Shown: in pieces, positions 14,793 to 29,324 of the stretch | How the letters are laid out: the number at the start of each line of letters is the position of its first letter | Numbering within the stretch: the first letter of the stretch is position 1 | From: Beaufortia kweichowensis | Lineage: Eukaryota; Chordata; Actinopteri; Cypriniformes; Gastromyzontidae | Assembly (NCBI GenBank): GCA_019155185.1 | Contig: CM032797.1 | Location: 3,852,881 to 3,916,880 of the forward strand | Reading direction: 5' to 3' | Length of the DNA: 64,000 nt | Program-made: the position numbers and the translations under genes | Notes under the pieces: generated by a model | The model's input: the letters and a program-made list of their open reading frames with translations, nothing else | Databases searched by the model: none | Told to the model about the DNA's origin: nothing

Positions 14793-17700
14793 GTGCAAAG
14801 AAACATCAGTGAATGGTGAGTAAAATCACATGAATCTAAGGTTGTGGATTAACAGGATCTTATGAATTTGCAACAACATTCTGAATAGCTATAAAGTTGT
14901 GTGCCTTATTGTTTTTTTTCTTCATTTGCAGAAGAGATTCTGTGTCAAGGTGTGGAAAGGTGAGTGTCAGTACAAATGTTAAAATGAAAACGAGTTCAAC
15001 TTCAGAAATTTGTTAAATATGAAAGCATGCTTTTACTATTTGCAGTGGTCCACTCATGTCTGGGAATGAAGTGGGAGGGCCTTGTGACTTCAGCATCCCC
15101 ATATATGCCTGTTCTTCGGTAAGTGTTTTTCTCACCACATGCCAAATGCTTTTACTCGCTGATAAGCCACGGCTCCCATCAAGTTCTTCGCTCCTCTAAT
15201 TTCTTAAATGTGTCCTCTCGTTCCAAGAATGTAACGCTGTCCTCCGCCATGACCTTGCAACGCTGTTGACTTGCAATCTGCCGGTAACAGCACATCCTAT
15301 GAAGTGGAGATGTGGAAGCTTTTCTTCCAGAAGGTTGCAGGAGTGCTGGAAGGCTCTCTGTCAGAATACTCCGTACACCGGGTAGGCAAAATCCCCTTTC
15401 TGAAACAAAAATAAAGCCCTGCCCTGCTGCCCGCTTATCACATGCCCCATTACTGTTACAGCCCCTGAACGACCTTCAGTCTACATCTCATGTTCTGGAT
15501 GCCATCGGAGAGGTGAAAATCTACAACTTGAACGCTGCAGAGCTGACAGATGCGAGCTTCATTGGCACCTGGTTCAAGGAAAGGCTGAGGCCATTCTTGC
15601 CAGCAGTCTCTGGGGAACTTCTTTCCTGCCTTAGCTCCAAGAACTTCACTTGTGACACCTACCAAGTTGTGTAAGTTTACCAAGTGCTGTGAGAAACGGA
15701 AGGGATTTTTGCAGCGTGAAGTCTTGCAATTGTTAACACTCGCTGATCTTCACTGATTTAGGTGCAGGCTCTCAGCACGCAGGCATCGCTCATGAGGTTG
15801 GAGAAAAAGCAGGCAGTCGCCAAGGAATTCATCATTCCCTTCCTCTCCAGAGATGACCTAGCAGGTAATTAAAGCCACAACACTGTCTTGAGTGGATGTC
15901 TATCGTGCTGCACAAGTTTAGGCAGTGTTTAGCAACTGGGCTGGTCACAGCTATTTCAGCTAGCTCACAGTTCAGTGGTGTTCTGATGAATGTCCTTAAT
16001 GCTTTGTGTGCAACCTAGATCCTGGCTGTCTTTTCGAAACTTCAAGCAGCAGTGACTGGCTCGAGAACAACTTTGGCCAATTCTCCAAATATGCCACCTT
16101 GGAGGATCTGCAGAATCTAAATGAGAATTTCTCCAGCGTGAGTAACCTTTTACTTGCACCAGTTGCCTGTGTGGACAATCAATTAATCAATAATTTCTTT
16201 ATTAATGTTTATTGCTTTATCAGTGATAACATCTCTCCATGTTGTGTTTCAGTTTGGATCGTTGGAACTGCTGACTCCCAGCCAAGCAGCTGAACTCGTG
16301 ACTGAGCTCTGGAGCTGGACAACACCATATTCAGATCAACGCTGTGTTCGACCGCCTGGAGAAAGGCGACGCTTTCCAAAACGTGGATGAGTTTTTGACT
16401 GCTCTGGTCACAGCTCCTGAGGCAAGTTGAGCGGTTAAGCCTTCTGTGTAGAAGCCATGAAGAAGTACATGGCTTGCTTGAAATGACTTTGACGCTCTTG
16501 TGCTTGTGTCTCTGCAGATTCCTGATATCCTCCTTCTGTAAGAGACGTAATGATGAAACGGACCTTTCTCATCATTCAAGTGAAGTTCCAGTACTTTGAG
16601 GTCGCTGACTGGGTTATGTGGTTCACCGTGAAGCTCACCCGAATCCTCTCCAGTTTCACCAAAGAAATGCTAATAACAGTCACAGCTAAAATGCACTGCA
16701 CCAACTACCACGTAATGTGAGTAACTATCCATCTGATCTTTAAGTGCAAAAGACTCCTATAGATCCTGATATATAAAGGCTTTGAATTTGGGTGCTGGCA
16801 GAATCCTGTCAACATGTTCCTCTTATCACCCTCTGTGCCTTTCTGTTGCAGCTGCTAAGGGACTGGACATGGTGTTCTTCCAAATGGAACCCGCCAGGAG
16901 GCAGGAGATAACCAATGTTCTGGTAGAACACCTGAAGAAGTTTGCCACCCAATTTAATGCAGCAGGTAGATTTGCTGAAACTGTTGTTCCAGTGTTGCAT
17001 AGTAGCATGCATTTGCAAATGTTGTTGGAGCTTACAGCTCCCTATAGCTGTTTGTCAGTATCACAGTGGGACACTAATGCAGGCACACCTTTCTTAAAAA
17101 CAGGTTGCAAGCAGACTGTTCACAGTGATGCCGAATGGCTGGACATCAACCTGGGTCTGTTCACCACACTGGCCAGTTACTCTGACCTTAAGGACTTGAA
17201 CATCACTGTGGTAAAGTGCACACATCCTTTTCATGTTGCTATTGTCACGTTGAGTTAGTTTCAGCCTTTAGGCAGCACTGCTTCTCATGCTCATAGAGAG
17301 GCAGAGAACAAAGCTCAGAGAGTCATGTACTGTGTCCTTGGTGGTGGGGTTTGTGTTCACCTTAGCTGGCAGTTCTGGAATCCCTCTCACCTGAGCAGAA
17401 AGCAGAGCTGCTGTTGGATCCGTCCACAGGTGCTCTTGAAAATGAGGCCGTGGTGAAGGAGGTGTTGAGCAACATCCTAGAATCCCCAGACAAGGCGCAG
17501 CTACAAGTGTTCTTTGACACGCTTTGTGGAAGTCACAAAGGAGGTACGTTGTTTTTGTTTGAATGTAGGTATCTAACATGGCCTAGACCAGTGTTGTTTT
17601 TGAATCAGGAAGCTACGCTACCAGTTCCTTATGTGGTTCTGAAATGGTTCTGTTCCTCCCAGCAAAACATTAGCTACATCGCGAACACGGCTGTTCGAGA

Positions 17701-18335
17701 CACAATGCTGAATATGACTTTGACGGCTCTTGCTCCCCGTGATTCCCCACCTTCCAAACCAGTGACTACTACGAACTGTGGTTTCAAGTCAATCTCGTGG
17801 TCCTGCTGGCTAGCTTCCGGCCTTCAGTTCTGGTGGTGATCCCCACCAGCATCAGCTGTGACTCTTACAATGCAATGTGAGTGTGATTCCATTCCCTTTA
17901 AGTTTTACCATGTTATAAAACGGGGTAAAAGATTAAAATTCTTTGGTTTGTTAAAACAGATTGCAAGGCCTAGAGACTGCTTTGGCACTTCTTCCATCTG
18001 AACTACAGGAGGAGCTAAAATCAAGCATAGACATACTTCGTGAATCACCACCTGAAGGTATGGCATGACCTAAGGTTCTTTAAAGCATGTGGAAGGGGAA
18101 TGAAAAGCGTTGTCAGTTCCTCAGACAAAAGACCAAGAGCATTCTGAGAAAAAATCATGTTAATGTATGTTGTGTACAAGTGGCCTCCACCTGACAGATT
18201 TCTCTTTGTCTCTGCTTTACTTTAGACTGCACACTTCCTCCCCTGCTGGTGTTGTAAGTACTTAATCGCTTGTAAATAAAGCCCATAGGAGGTTGTTTGT
18301 AACTGATATCTCTTTCTAATTGCTTTGCATTCTCT

Positions 18336-18391
<56 letters not shown>

Positions 18392-21300
18392 GTGCAAAGA
18401 AACATCAGTGAATGGTGAGTAAAACACATGAATCTAAGGTTGTGGATTAACAGGATCTTATGAATTTGCAACAACATTCTGAATAGCTATAAAGTTGTGT
18501 GCCTTATTGTTTTTTTCTTCATTTGCAGAAGAGATTCTGTGTCAAGGTGTGGAAAGGTGAGTGTCAGTACAAATGTTAAATGAAAACGAGTTCAACTTCA
18601 GAAATTTGTTAAATATGAAAGCATGCTTTTACTATTTGCAGTGGTCCACTCATGTCTGGAAATGAAGTGGGAGGGCCTTGTGACTTCAGCATCCCCATAT
18701 ATGCCTGTTCTTCGGTAAGTGTTTTCTCACCACATGCCAAATGCTTTTACTTCGCGATAAGCCACGGCTCCCATCAAGTTCTTCGCCCTCTAATTTCTTA
18801 AATGTGTCCTCTCGTTCCAAGAATGTAACGCTGTCCTCCGGGCGACCTTTGCAACGCTGTTGACTTGCAATCTGCCAAACAGCACATCCTATGAAGTGGA
18901 GATGTGGAAGCTTTTCTTCCAGAAGGTTGCAGGAGTGCTGGAAGGCGCTCTGTCAGAATACTCCGTACACCGGTAGGCAAAATCCCCTTTTCTGAAACAA
19001 AATAAAGCCCTGCCCTGCTGCCCGCTTATCACATGCCCCATTACTGTTACAGCCCCTGAACGACCTTCAGTCTACATCTCATGTTCTGGATGCCATCGGA
19101 GAGGTGAAAATCTACAACTTGAACGCTGCAGAGCTGACAGATGCGAGCTTCATTGGCACCTGGTTCAAGGAAAGGCTGAGGCCATTCTTGCCAGCAGTCT
19201 CTGGGGAACTTCTTTCCTGCCTTAGCTCCAAGAACTTCACTTGTGACACCTACCAAGTTGTGTAAGTTTACCAAGTGCTGTGAGAAACGGAAGGGATTTT
19301 TTGCAGCGTGAAGTCTTGCAATTGTTAACACTCGCTGATCTTCACTGATTTAGGGTGCAGGCTCTCAGTACGCAGGCATCGCCATGAGGTTGGAGAAAAA
19401 GCAGGCAGTCGTCAAGGAATTCATCATTCCCTTCCTCTCCAGAGATGACCTAGCAGGTAATTAAAGCCACAACACTGTCTTGAGTGGATGTCTATCGTGC
19501 TGCACAAGTTTAGGCAGTGTTTAGCAACTGGGCTGGTCACAGCTATTTCAGCTAGCTCACAGTTCAGTGGTGTTCTGATGAATGTCCTTAATGCTTTGTG
19601 TGCAACCTAGATCCTGGCTGTCTTTTGAAACTTCAAGCAGCAGTGACTGGCTCGAGAACAACTTTGGCCAATTCTCCAAATATGCCACCTTGGAGGATCT
19701 GCAGAATCTAAATGAGAATTTCTCCAGCGTGAGTAACCTTTTACTTGCACCAGTTGCCTGTGTGGACAATCAATTAATCAATAATTTCTTTATTAATGTT
19801 TATTGCTTTATCAGTGATAACATCTCTCCATGTTGTGTTTCAGTTTGGATCGTTGGAACTGCTGACTCCCAGCCAAGCAGCTGAACTCGTGACTGAGCTC
19901 TGGAGCTGGACAACACCATTCAGATCAACGCTGTGTTCGACCGCCTGGAGAAAGGCGGCGCTTTCCAAAACGTGGATGAGTTTTGACTGCTCTGGTCACA
20001 GCTCCTGAGGCAAGTTGAGCGGTTAAGCCTTCTGTGTAGAAGCCATGAAGAAGTACATGGCTTGCTTGAAATGACTTTGACGCTCTTGTGCTTGTGTCTC
20101 TGCAGATTCCTGATATCCTTCCTTCTGTAAGAGACGTAATGATGAAACGGACCTTTCATCATTCAAGTGAAGTTCCAGTACTTTGAGGTCGCTGACTGGG
20201 TTATGTGGTTCACCGTGAAGCTCACCCCAATCCTCTCCAGTTTCACCAAAGAAATGCTAATAACAGTCACAGCTGAAAATGCACTGCACCAACTACCACG
20301 TAATGTGAGTAACTATCCATCTGATCTTTAAGTGCAAAAGACTCCTATAGATCCTGATATATAAAGGCTTTGAATTTGGGTGCTGGCAGAATCCTGTCAA
20401 CATGTTCCTCTTATCACCCTCTGTGCCTTTCTGTTGCAGCGTTAAGGGACTGGACATGGTGTTCTTCCAAATGGAACCTCGCCAGGAGGCAGGAGATAAC
20501 CAATGTTCTGGTAGAACACCTGAAGAAGTTTGCCGCCCAATTTAATGCAGCAGGTAGATTTTGCTGAAACTGTTGTTCCAGTGTTGCATAGTAGCATGCA
20601 TTTGCAAATGTTGTTGGAGCTTACAGCTCCCTATAGCTGTTTGTCAGTATCACAGTGGGACACTAATGCAGGCACACCTTTCTTTCTTTAAAACAGGTTG
20701 CAAGCAGACTGTTCACAGTGATGCCGAATGGCTGGACATCAACCTGGGTCTGTTCACCACACTGGCCAGTTACTCTGACCTTAAGGACTTGAACATCACT
20801 GTGGTAAAGTGCACACATCCTTTTCATGTTGCTATTGTCACGTTGAGTTAGTTTCCAGCCTTTAGGCAGCACTGCCACTCATGCTCATAGAGAGGCAGAG
20901 AACAAAGCTCAGAGAGTCATGTACTGTGTCCTTGGTGGTGGGGTTTGTGTTCACCTTAGCTGGCAGTTCTGGAATCCCTCTCACCTGAGCAGAAAGCAGA
21001 GCTGCTGTTGGATCCGTCCACAGGTGCTCTTGAAAATGAGGCCGTGGTGAAGGAGGTGTTGAGCAACATCCTAGAATCCCCAGACAAGGCGCAGCTACAA
21101 AAGTTCTTTGACACGTTTGTGGAAGTCACCAAGGAGGTATGTTGTTTTTGTTTGAATGTAGGTATCTAACATGGCCTAGACCAGTGTTGTTTTGAACCAG
21201 CAAGCTACGCTACCAGTTCCTTATGTGGTTCTGAAATGGTTCTGTTCCTCCATCCCAGCAAAACATTAGCTACATCGCAAACACGGCTGTTCGAGACACA

Positions 21301-21956
21301 ATGCTGAATATGACTTTGACGGCTCTTGCTCCCCGTATTCCCCACCTTCCAAACCAGTGACTACGAACTGTGGTTTCAAGTCAATCTCGTGGTCCTGCTG
21401 GCTAGCTTCCGGCCCTTCAGTTCTGGTGGTGATCCCCACCAGCATCAGCTGTGACTCTTACAATGCAATGTGAGTGTGATTCCATTCCCTTTACGTTTCA
21501 CCACGTTGGTTTTCATGTTATAAAAATAAAAGGGTAAAAGATTAAAATTCTTTGGTTTGTTAAAACAGATTGCAAGGCCTAGAGACTGCTTTGGCACTTC
21601 TTCCATCTGAACTACAGGAGGAGCTAAAATCAAGCATAGACATACTTCGTGAATCACCACCTGAAGGTATGGCATGACCTAAGGTTCTCTAAAGCATGTG
21701 GAAGGGGAATGAAAAGCGTTGTCAGTTCCTCAGACAAAAGACCAAGAGCATTCTGAGAAAAAAATCATGTTAATGTATGTTGTGTACAAGTGGCCTCCAC
21801 CTGACAGATTTCTCTTTGTCTCTGCTTTACTTTAGACTGCACACTTCCTCCCCTGCTGGTGTTGTAAGTACTTAATCGTTTGTAAATAAAGCCTTTGGAG
21901 TTGAAAAAAGCCCATAGAGGTTGTTTGTAACTGATATCTCTTTTCTAATTGCTTTG

Positions 21957-22019
<63 letters not shown>

Positions 22020-25000
22020 ATTAGTGCAAAGAAACATCCGTGAATGGTGAGTCAAAACACATTAAGCTAAGATTGTGAATTAACAGTTTCTTATGAACTT
22101 GCAACAACATTATGGATTGATAGTAAAGTGTGCCTCATTGTATTTTTTTTTCTTCATTTGCAGAAGAGATTCTGTGTCAAGGTGTGGACAGGTGAGTATC
22201 AGTACAAATGTTAAACGAAAACAAGTTCAACTTTAGAAAGTTGTTAAATATGAAAGCTTGCTTTTACTATTTGCAGTGGTCCACTAACATCTGGAAATAA
22301 TGTGGGAGGGCCTTGTGACTTCAGCATCCCGGTATATGCCTGTTCTTCGGTAAGTGTTTATCTCACCACATGCCAAATGCTTTTATTTGCGCGACCGAGC
22401 CATGGCTCCCATCAAGTACTTTGTTCCTCTAACTCCTTAAATGTGTCCTTTCGTTCCAAGAATGTAACGCTGTCCTCCGACCGACCTTGCAACGCTGTTG
22501 ACTTGCAATCTGCCAAACAGTGCATCCTATGGAGTGGAGATGTGGAAGCTTTTCTTTCAGAAGGTTGCAGGAGTGCTGGAAGGCGCTCTTTCAGAATACT
22601 CCAGTACTCCGGTAGGCAAAATCCCCTTTTCTGAAACAAAAATAAAGCCCTGGCCTGCTGCCCGCTAATCACATGCCCCATTACTGTTACAGCCCCTGAG
22701 TGACCTTCAGTCTGCATCCCATGTCCTGGATGCCATCGGAGAGGTGAAAGTCTACAACTTCAATGCTGCAGAGCTGACAGATGCGAGCTTCATTGGCACC
22801 TGGTTCAAGGAAAGGCTGAGGCCATTCTTGTCAGCAGTCTCTGGGGAACTTCTTTCCTGCCTTAGCTCCAAGAACTTCACTTGTGACACCTACCAAGTTG
22901 TGTAAGTGCAGCAAGTGCTGTGAGAAACGGGAAGGGTTTTTTTTGCAGCGTGAAGTCTTGCAATTGTTAACACCGCTGATCTTCACTGATTTAGGGTGCA
23001 GGCTCTCAGCACGCAGCATCGCTCATGAGTGTGGAGAAAAAGCAGGCAGTCGTCAAGGAATTCATCATTCCCTTCCTCACCAGAGGTGACCTAGCAGGTA
23101 ATTAAAGTCACAATACTATCTTGAGAGCATGTCTATTGTGCCGCAATAGTTTAGGCATTCTATAGCAACTGGGCTGGTCACAGCTATTTCAGCTAGCTCA
23201 CGGTTCAGTGGTGTTCTGATGAATATCCTTATTCCTGTGTGTGCAACCTAGATCCTGGCTGTCTTTTCCAAAAGTCAAGCAGCAGTGACTGGCTAGTGAA
23301 CAACTTTGGCCAATTCTCCAAATTTGCCACCTTGGAGGATCTGCAGAATCTAAATGAGAATTTCTCCAGTGTGAGTAACCTTTTACTTGCACCAGTTGCC
23401 CGTGTGGACAATTAATCGATAGTTTATTTATTAATGTTTAATGGTTTCATCAGTGATAACATCTCTCCATGTTGTGTTTCAGTTTGGATCGTTGGAACTG
23501 CTGACTCCCAGCCAAGCTGCTGAACTTCGTACTGAGCTCTGGAGCTGGACAACACCATTCAGATCAACGCTGTGTTCGACCGCCTTGAGAATGGCGGCGC
23601 TTTCCAGAACGTGGATGAGTTTTGACTGCACTGGTCACAGCTCCTGAGGCAAGTTGAGCGGTTAAGCCTTCGTGTAGAAGCCATGAAGAAGTACATGGCT
23701 TGCTTGAAATGACCTTTGACGCTCTTGTGCTCGTGTCTCTGCAGATTCCTGATATCCTTCCTTCTGTGAGAGACGTAATGATGAATCGGACCTTTCTCAT
23801 CATCCACGTCAAGTTCCAGGAATTTGAGGCCGCTGACTGGGTTATGTGGTTCACCGTGAAGCTCACCCCAATCCTCTCCAGTTTCACCAAAGAAATGCTA
23901 ATAACAGCCACAGCTGAAATAAACTGCACCAACTACCACGTAGTGTGAGTAACTATCCATCTGTTCTTTCACTGCAAAATACAAAAGCTCCTGGGATATA
24001 AAGGGTTTGAATTTGGGAGCTGGCAAAACCCTGTCAACATGTTCCTCTTATCACCCTCTGTGCCTTTCTGTTGCAGTGTTAAAGGACTGGACAAGGTGTT
24101 CTTCCAAATGGAATCCGCCAGGAGGCAGGAGATAACCAATGTTCTGATAGAACACCTGAAGGACTTTTCCGCCCAATTCAATGCAGCAGGTAAACTTTGC
24201 TGAAACTGTTGTTGCAGTGTTGCAGGGTAGCATGCATTTGCAAATGTTGTTGGAGCTTACAGCTCCCTATAGCTGTTTGTCAGTATCACAATGGGACACT
24301 GAATGCAGGCACACCTGCCTCCACACCTTTCTTTAAAACAGATTGCAAGCAGAACGTTCACAGCGATGCCGAATGGCTGGACATCAACCTGGGCCTGTTC
24401 ACTACACTGGCCAGTTACTCTGACCTTAAAGACTTGAACATCACTGTGGTAAAAGTACACACATCCTTTTTATGTTGCTATTGTCACGATGCTTTAGTTT
24501 CATGCCTTTGGGCTGCACTGCCACTCGTGCTTAGAGGGTGCAGAGAACAAAGCTCAGAGAGTCATGTACTGTGTCCTTGGTGGCGGGGTTTGTGTTTACC
24601 TTAGCTGGCAGTTCTGGAATCCCTCTCACCTGAGCAGAAAGCAGAGCTGCTGTTGGATCCGTCCACAGGTGCTCTTGAAAATGAGGCCGTGGTGAAGGAG
24701 GTGTTGAGCAGCATCCTAGAATCCTCAGACAAGGCGCAGCTAGAAAAGTTCTTTGACACGTTTGTGGAAGTCACCAAGGAGGTATGTTGTTTTTGTTTTA
24801 ATGTAGTTATCTAACATGGCCTAGACCAGTGTTGTGTTTGAACCAGCAAGCTACGCTACAAGTTCCTTCTGTGGTTCTGAAATGGCTCTTTTTCCTCCAT
24901 TTCCAGCAAAACATTAGCTACATCGCAAACACGGCTGTTCGAGACACAATGCTGAATATGACTTTGACGGCCCTTGCTCCCGTATTCCCCACCTTCCAAA

Positions 25001-25603
25001 CCACTGACTACGAGCTGTGGTTTCAAGTCAATCTCGTGGTCCTGCTGGCTAGCTTCCGTCCTTCAGTTCTGGTGGTGATCCCCACCAGCATCAGCTGTGA
25101 CTCTTACAATGCAATGTGAGTGTAATTCCATTCCTTTACGTTTCACCAGTTGGTTTTCTGCAACTTGTAAAAAAAATAAAAGGGTTAAAGATTAAAATTC
25201 TTTGGCTTGTTCAAAACAGATTGCAAGGCCTAGAGACTGCTTTGGCACTTCTTCCATCTGAACTACAGGAGGAGCTAAAATCAAGCATAGACATACTTCG
25301 TGAATCACCACCAGAAGGTATGGCATGACCTAAGGTTCTCTAAAGCATGTGGAAGGGGGGAATGAAAAGCGTTGTCAGTTCCTCAGACAAAAGACCAAGA
25401 GCATTCTGAGAAAAATCATGTTAATGTATGTTGTGTACAAGTGGCCTCCACCTGACAGATTTCTCTTTGTCTCTGCTTTACTTTAGACTGCACACTCCTC
25501 CCCTGCTGCTGCTGTAAGTACTTGATCGTTTGAAAAAGCCTTTGGAGTTGAAAAAAGCCCATAGAGGTTGTTTGTAACTGATATCTCTTATCTAATTGCT
25601 TTG

Positions 25604-25670
<67 letters not shown>

Positions 25671-28600
25671 ATTAGTGCAAAGAAACATCCGTGAATGGTG
25701 AGTCAAAACACATTAAGCTAAGATTGTGAATTAACAGTTTCTTATGAACTTGCAACAACATTATGGATTGATAGTAAAGTGTGCCTCATTGTATTTTTTT
25801 TCTTCATTTGCAGAAGAGATTCTGTGTCAAGGTGTGGACAGGTGAGTATCAGTACTAATGTTAAACGAAAACAAGTTCGACTTTAGAAAGTTGTTAAATA
25901 TGAAAGCTTGCTTTTACTATTTGCAGTGGTCCACTAACGTCTGGAAATAATGTGGGAGGGCCTTGTGACTTCAGCATCCCGGTATATGCCTGTTCTTCGG
26001 TAAGTGTTTATCTCACCACATGCCAAATGCTTTTATTTGCGATGAGCCATGGCTCCCATCAAGTACTTTGTTCCTCTAACTCCTTAAATGTGTCCTTTCG
26101 TTCCAAGAATGTAAGCGCTGTCCTCCGACGACCTTGCAACGCTGTTGACTTGCAATCTGCCAAACAGTGCAGCCTATGGAGTGGAGATGTGGAAGCTTTT
26201 CTTTCAGAAGGTTGCAGGAGTGCTGGAAGGCTCTTTCAGAATACTCCAGTACTCCGGTAGGCAAAATCCCCTTTTTCTGAAACAAAAATAAAGCCCTGGC
26301 CCGCTGCCCGCTAATCACATGCCCCATTACTGTTACAGCCCCTGAGTGACATTCAGTCTGCATCCCATGTCCTGGATGCCATCGGAGAGGTGAAAGTCTA
26401 CAACTTCAATGCTGCAGAGCTGACAGATGCGAGCTTCATTGGCACCTGGTTCAAGGAAAGGCTGAGGCCATTCTTGTCAGCAGTCTCTGGGGAACTTCTT
26501 TCCTGCCTTAGCTCCAAGAACTTCACTTGTGACACCTACCAAGTTGTGTAAGTGCAGCAAGTGCTGTGAGAAACGGGAAGGGTTTTTTACGCAGTAGCGT
26601 GAAGTCTTGCAATCGTTAACAATCGCTGATCTTCACTGATTTAGGGTGCAGGCTCTCAGCACGCAAAGCATCGCTCATGAGTGTGGAGAAAAAGCAAGCA
26701 GTCGTCAAGGAATTCATCATTCCCTTCCTCACCAGAGGTGACCTAGCAGGTAATTAAAGTCACAATACTATCTTGAGAGCATGTCTAATGTGCCGCAATA
26801 GTTTAGGCATTCTATAGCAACTGGGCTGGTCACAGCTATTTCAGCTAGCTTACGGTTCAGTGGTGTTCTGATGAATATCCTTATTCCTGTGTGTGTGCAA
26901 CCTAGATCCTGGCTGTCTTTCCAAAAGTCCAAGCAGCAGTGACTGGCTAGTGAACAACTTTGGCCAATTCTCCAAATTTGCCACCTTGGAGGATCTGCAG
27001 AATCTAAATGAGAATTTCTCCAGTGTGAGTAACCTTTTACTTGCACCAGTTGCCCGTGTGGACAATTAATCGATAGTTTATTTATTAATGTTTAATGGTT
27101 TCATCAGTGATAACATCTCTCCATGTTGTGTTTCAGTTTGGATCGTTGGAACTGCTGACTCCCAGCCAAGCTGCTGAACTCGTACTGAGCTCTGGAGCTA
27201 GACAACACCGTTCAGATCAACGCTGTGTTCGACCGCCTTGAGAATGGCGGCGCTTTCCAGAACGTGGATGAGTTTTTGACTGCACTGGTCACAGCTCCTG
27301 AGGCAAGTTGAGCGGTTAAGCCTTCCGTGTAGAAGCCACGTGAGAGGTACATGGCTTGCTTGAAATGACCTTGACGCTCTTGTGCTCGTGTCTCTGCAGA
27401 TTCCTGATATCCTTCCTTCTGTGAGAGACGTAATGATGAATCGGACCTTTCTCATCATCCACGTCAAGTTCCAGGAATTTGAGGCCGCTGACTGGGTTAT
27501 GTGGTTCACCGTGAAGCTCACCCCAATCCTCTCCAGTTTCACCAAAGAAATGCTAATAACAGCCACAGCTGAAATAAACTGCACCAACTACCATGTAGTG
27601 TGAGTAACTCCGTCTGTTCTTTCACTGCAAAATACAAAAGCTCCTGGGATATAAAGGGTTTGAATTTGGGAGCTGGCAAAACCCTGTCAACATGTTCCTC
27701 TTATCACCCTCTGTGCCTTTCTGTTGCAGTGTTAAAGGACTGGACAAGGTGTTCTTCCAAATGGAATCCGCCAGGAGGCAGGAGATAACCAATGTTCTGG
27801 TAGAACACCTGAAGGACTTTTCCGCCCAATTCAATGCAGCAGGTAAACTTTGCTGAAACTGTTGTTGCAGTGTTGCAGGGGTAGCATGCATTTGCAAGTG
27901 CTGTTGGAGCTTACAGCTCCCTATAGCTGTTTGTCAGTATCACAATGGGACACTGATGCAGGCACACCTGCCTCCACACCTTTCTTTAAAAACAGATTGC
28001 AAGCAGAACGTTCACAGCGATGCCGAATGGCTGGACATCAACCTGGGCCCGTTCACTACACTGGCCAGTTACTCTGACCTTAAAGACTTGAACATCACTG
28101 TGGTAAATACACACATCCTTTTTATGTTGCTATTGTCACGATGCTTTAGTTTCATGCCTTTGGGCTGCACTGCCACTCGTGCTTAGAGGGGTGCAGAGAA
28201 CAAAGCTCCGAGAGTCATGTACTGTGTCCTTGGTGGCGGGGTTTGTGTTTACCTTAGCTGGCAGTTCTGGAATCCCTCTCACCTGAGCAGAAAGCAGAGC
28301 TGCTGTTGGATCCGTCCACAGGTGCTCTTGAAAATGAGGCTGTGGTGAAGGAGGTGTTGAGCAGCATCCTAGAATCCTCAGACAAGGCGCAGCTAGAAAA
28401 GTTCTTTGACACATTTGTGGAAGTCACCAAGGAGGTATGTTGTTTTTGTTTTAATGTAGTTATCTAACATGGCCTAGACCAGTGTTGTGTTTGAACCAGC
28501 AAGCTACGCTACAAGTTCCTTCTGTGGTTCTGAAATGGCTCTTTTCCTCCATTTCCAGCAAAACATTAGCTACATCGCAAACACGGCTGTTCGAGACACA

Positions 28601-29266
28601 ATGCTGAATATGACTTTGACGGCCCTTGCTCCCGTATTCCCCACCTTCCAAACCACTGACTACGAGCTGTGGTTTCAAGTCAATCTCGTGGTCCTGCTGG
28701 CTAGCTTCCGTCCTTCAGTTCTGGTGGTGATCCCCACCAACATTAGCTGTGACTCTTACAATGCAATGTGAGTGTAATTCCATTCCCTTTACGTTTCACC
28801 ACGTTGGTTTTCTGCAACTTGTAAAAAGAAAATAAAAGGGTTAAAAGATTAAAATTCTTTGGCTTGTTCAAACAGATTGCAAGGCCTAGAGACTGCTTTG
28901 GCACTTCTTCCATCTGAACTACAGGAGGAGCTAAAATCAAGCATAGACATACTTCGTGAATCACCACCAGAAGGTATGGCATGACCTAAGGTTCTCTAAA
29001 GCATGTGGAAGGGGGAATGAAAAGCGTTGTCAGTTCCTCAGACAAAGACCAAGAGCATTCTGAGAAAAATTCATGTTAATGTATGTTGTGTACAAGTGGC
29101 CTCCACCTGACAGATTTCTCTTTGTCTCTGCTTTACTTTAGACTGCACACCTCCTCCCCCTGCTGCTGTTGTAAGTACTTGATCGTTTGAAAAGCCTTTG
29201 GAGTTGAAAAAAGCCCATAGAGGTTGTTTGTAACTGATATCTCTTATCTAATTGCTTTGCCTTCTC

Positions 29267-29324
<58 letters not shown>

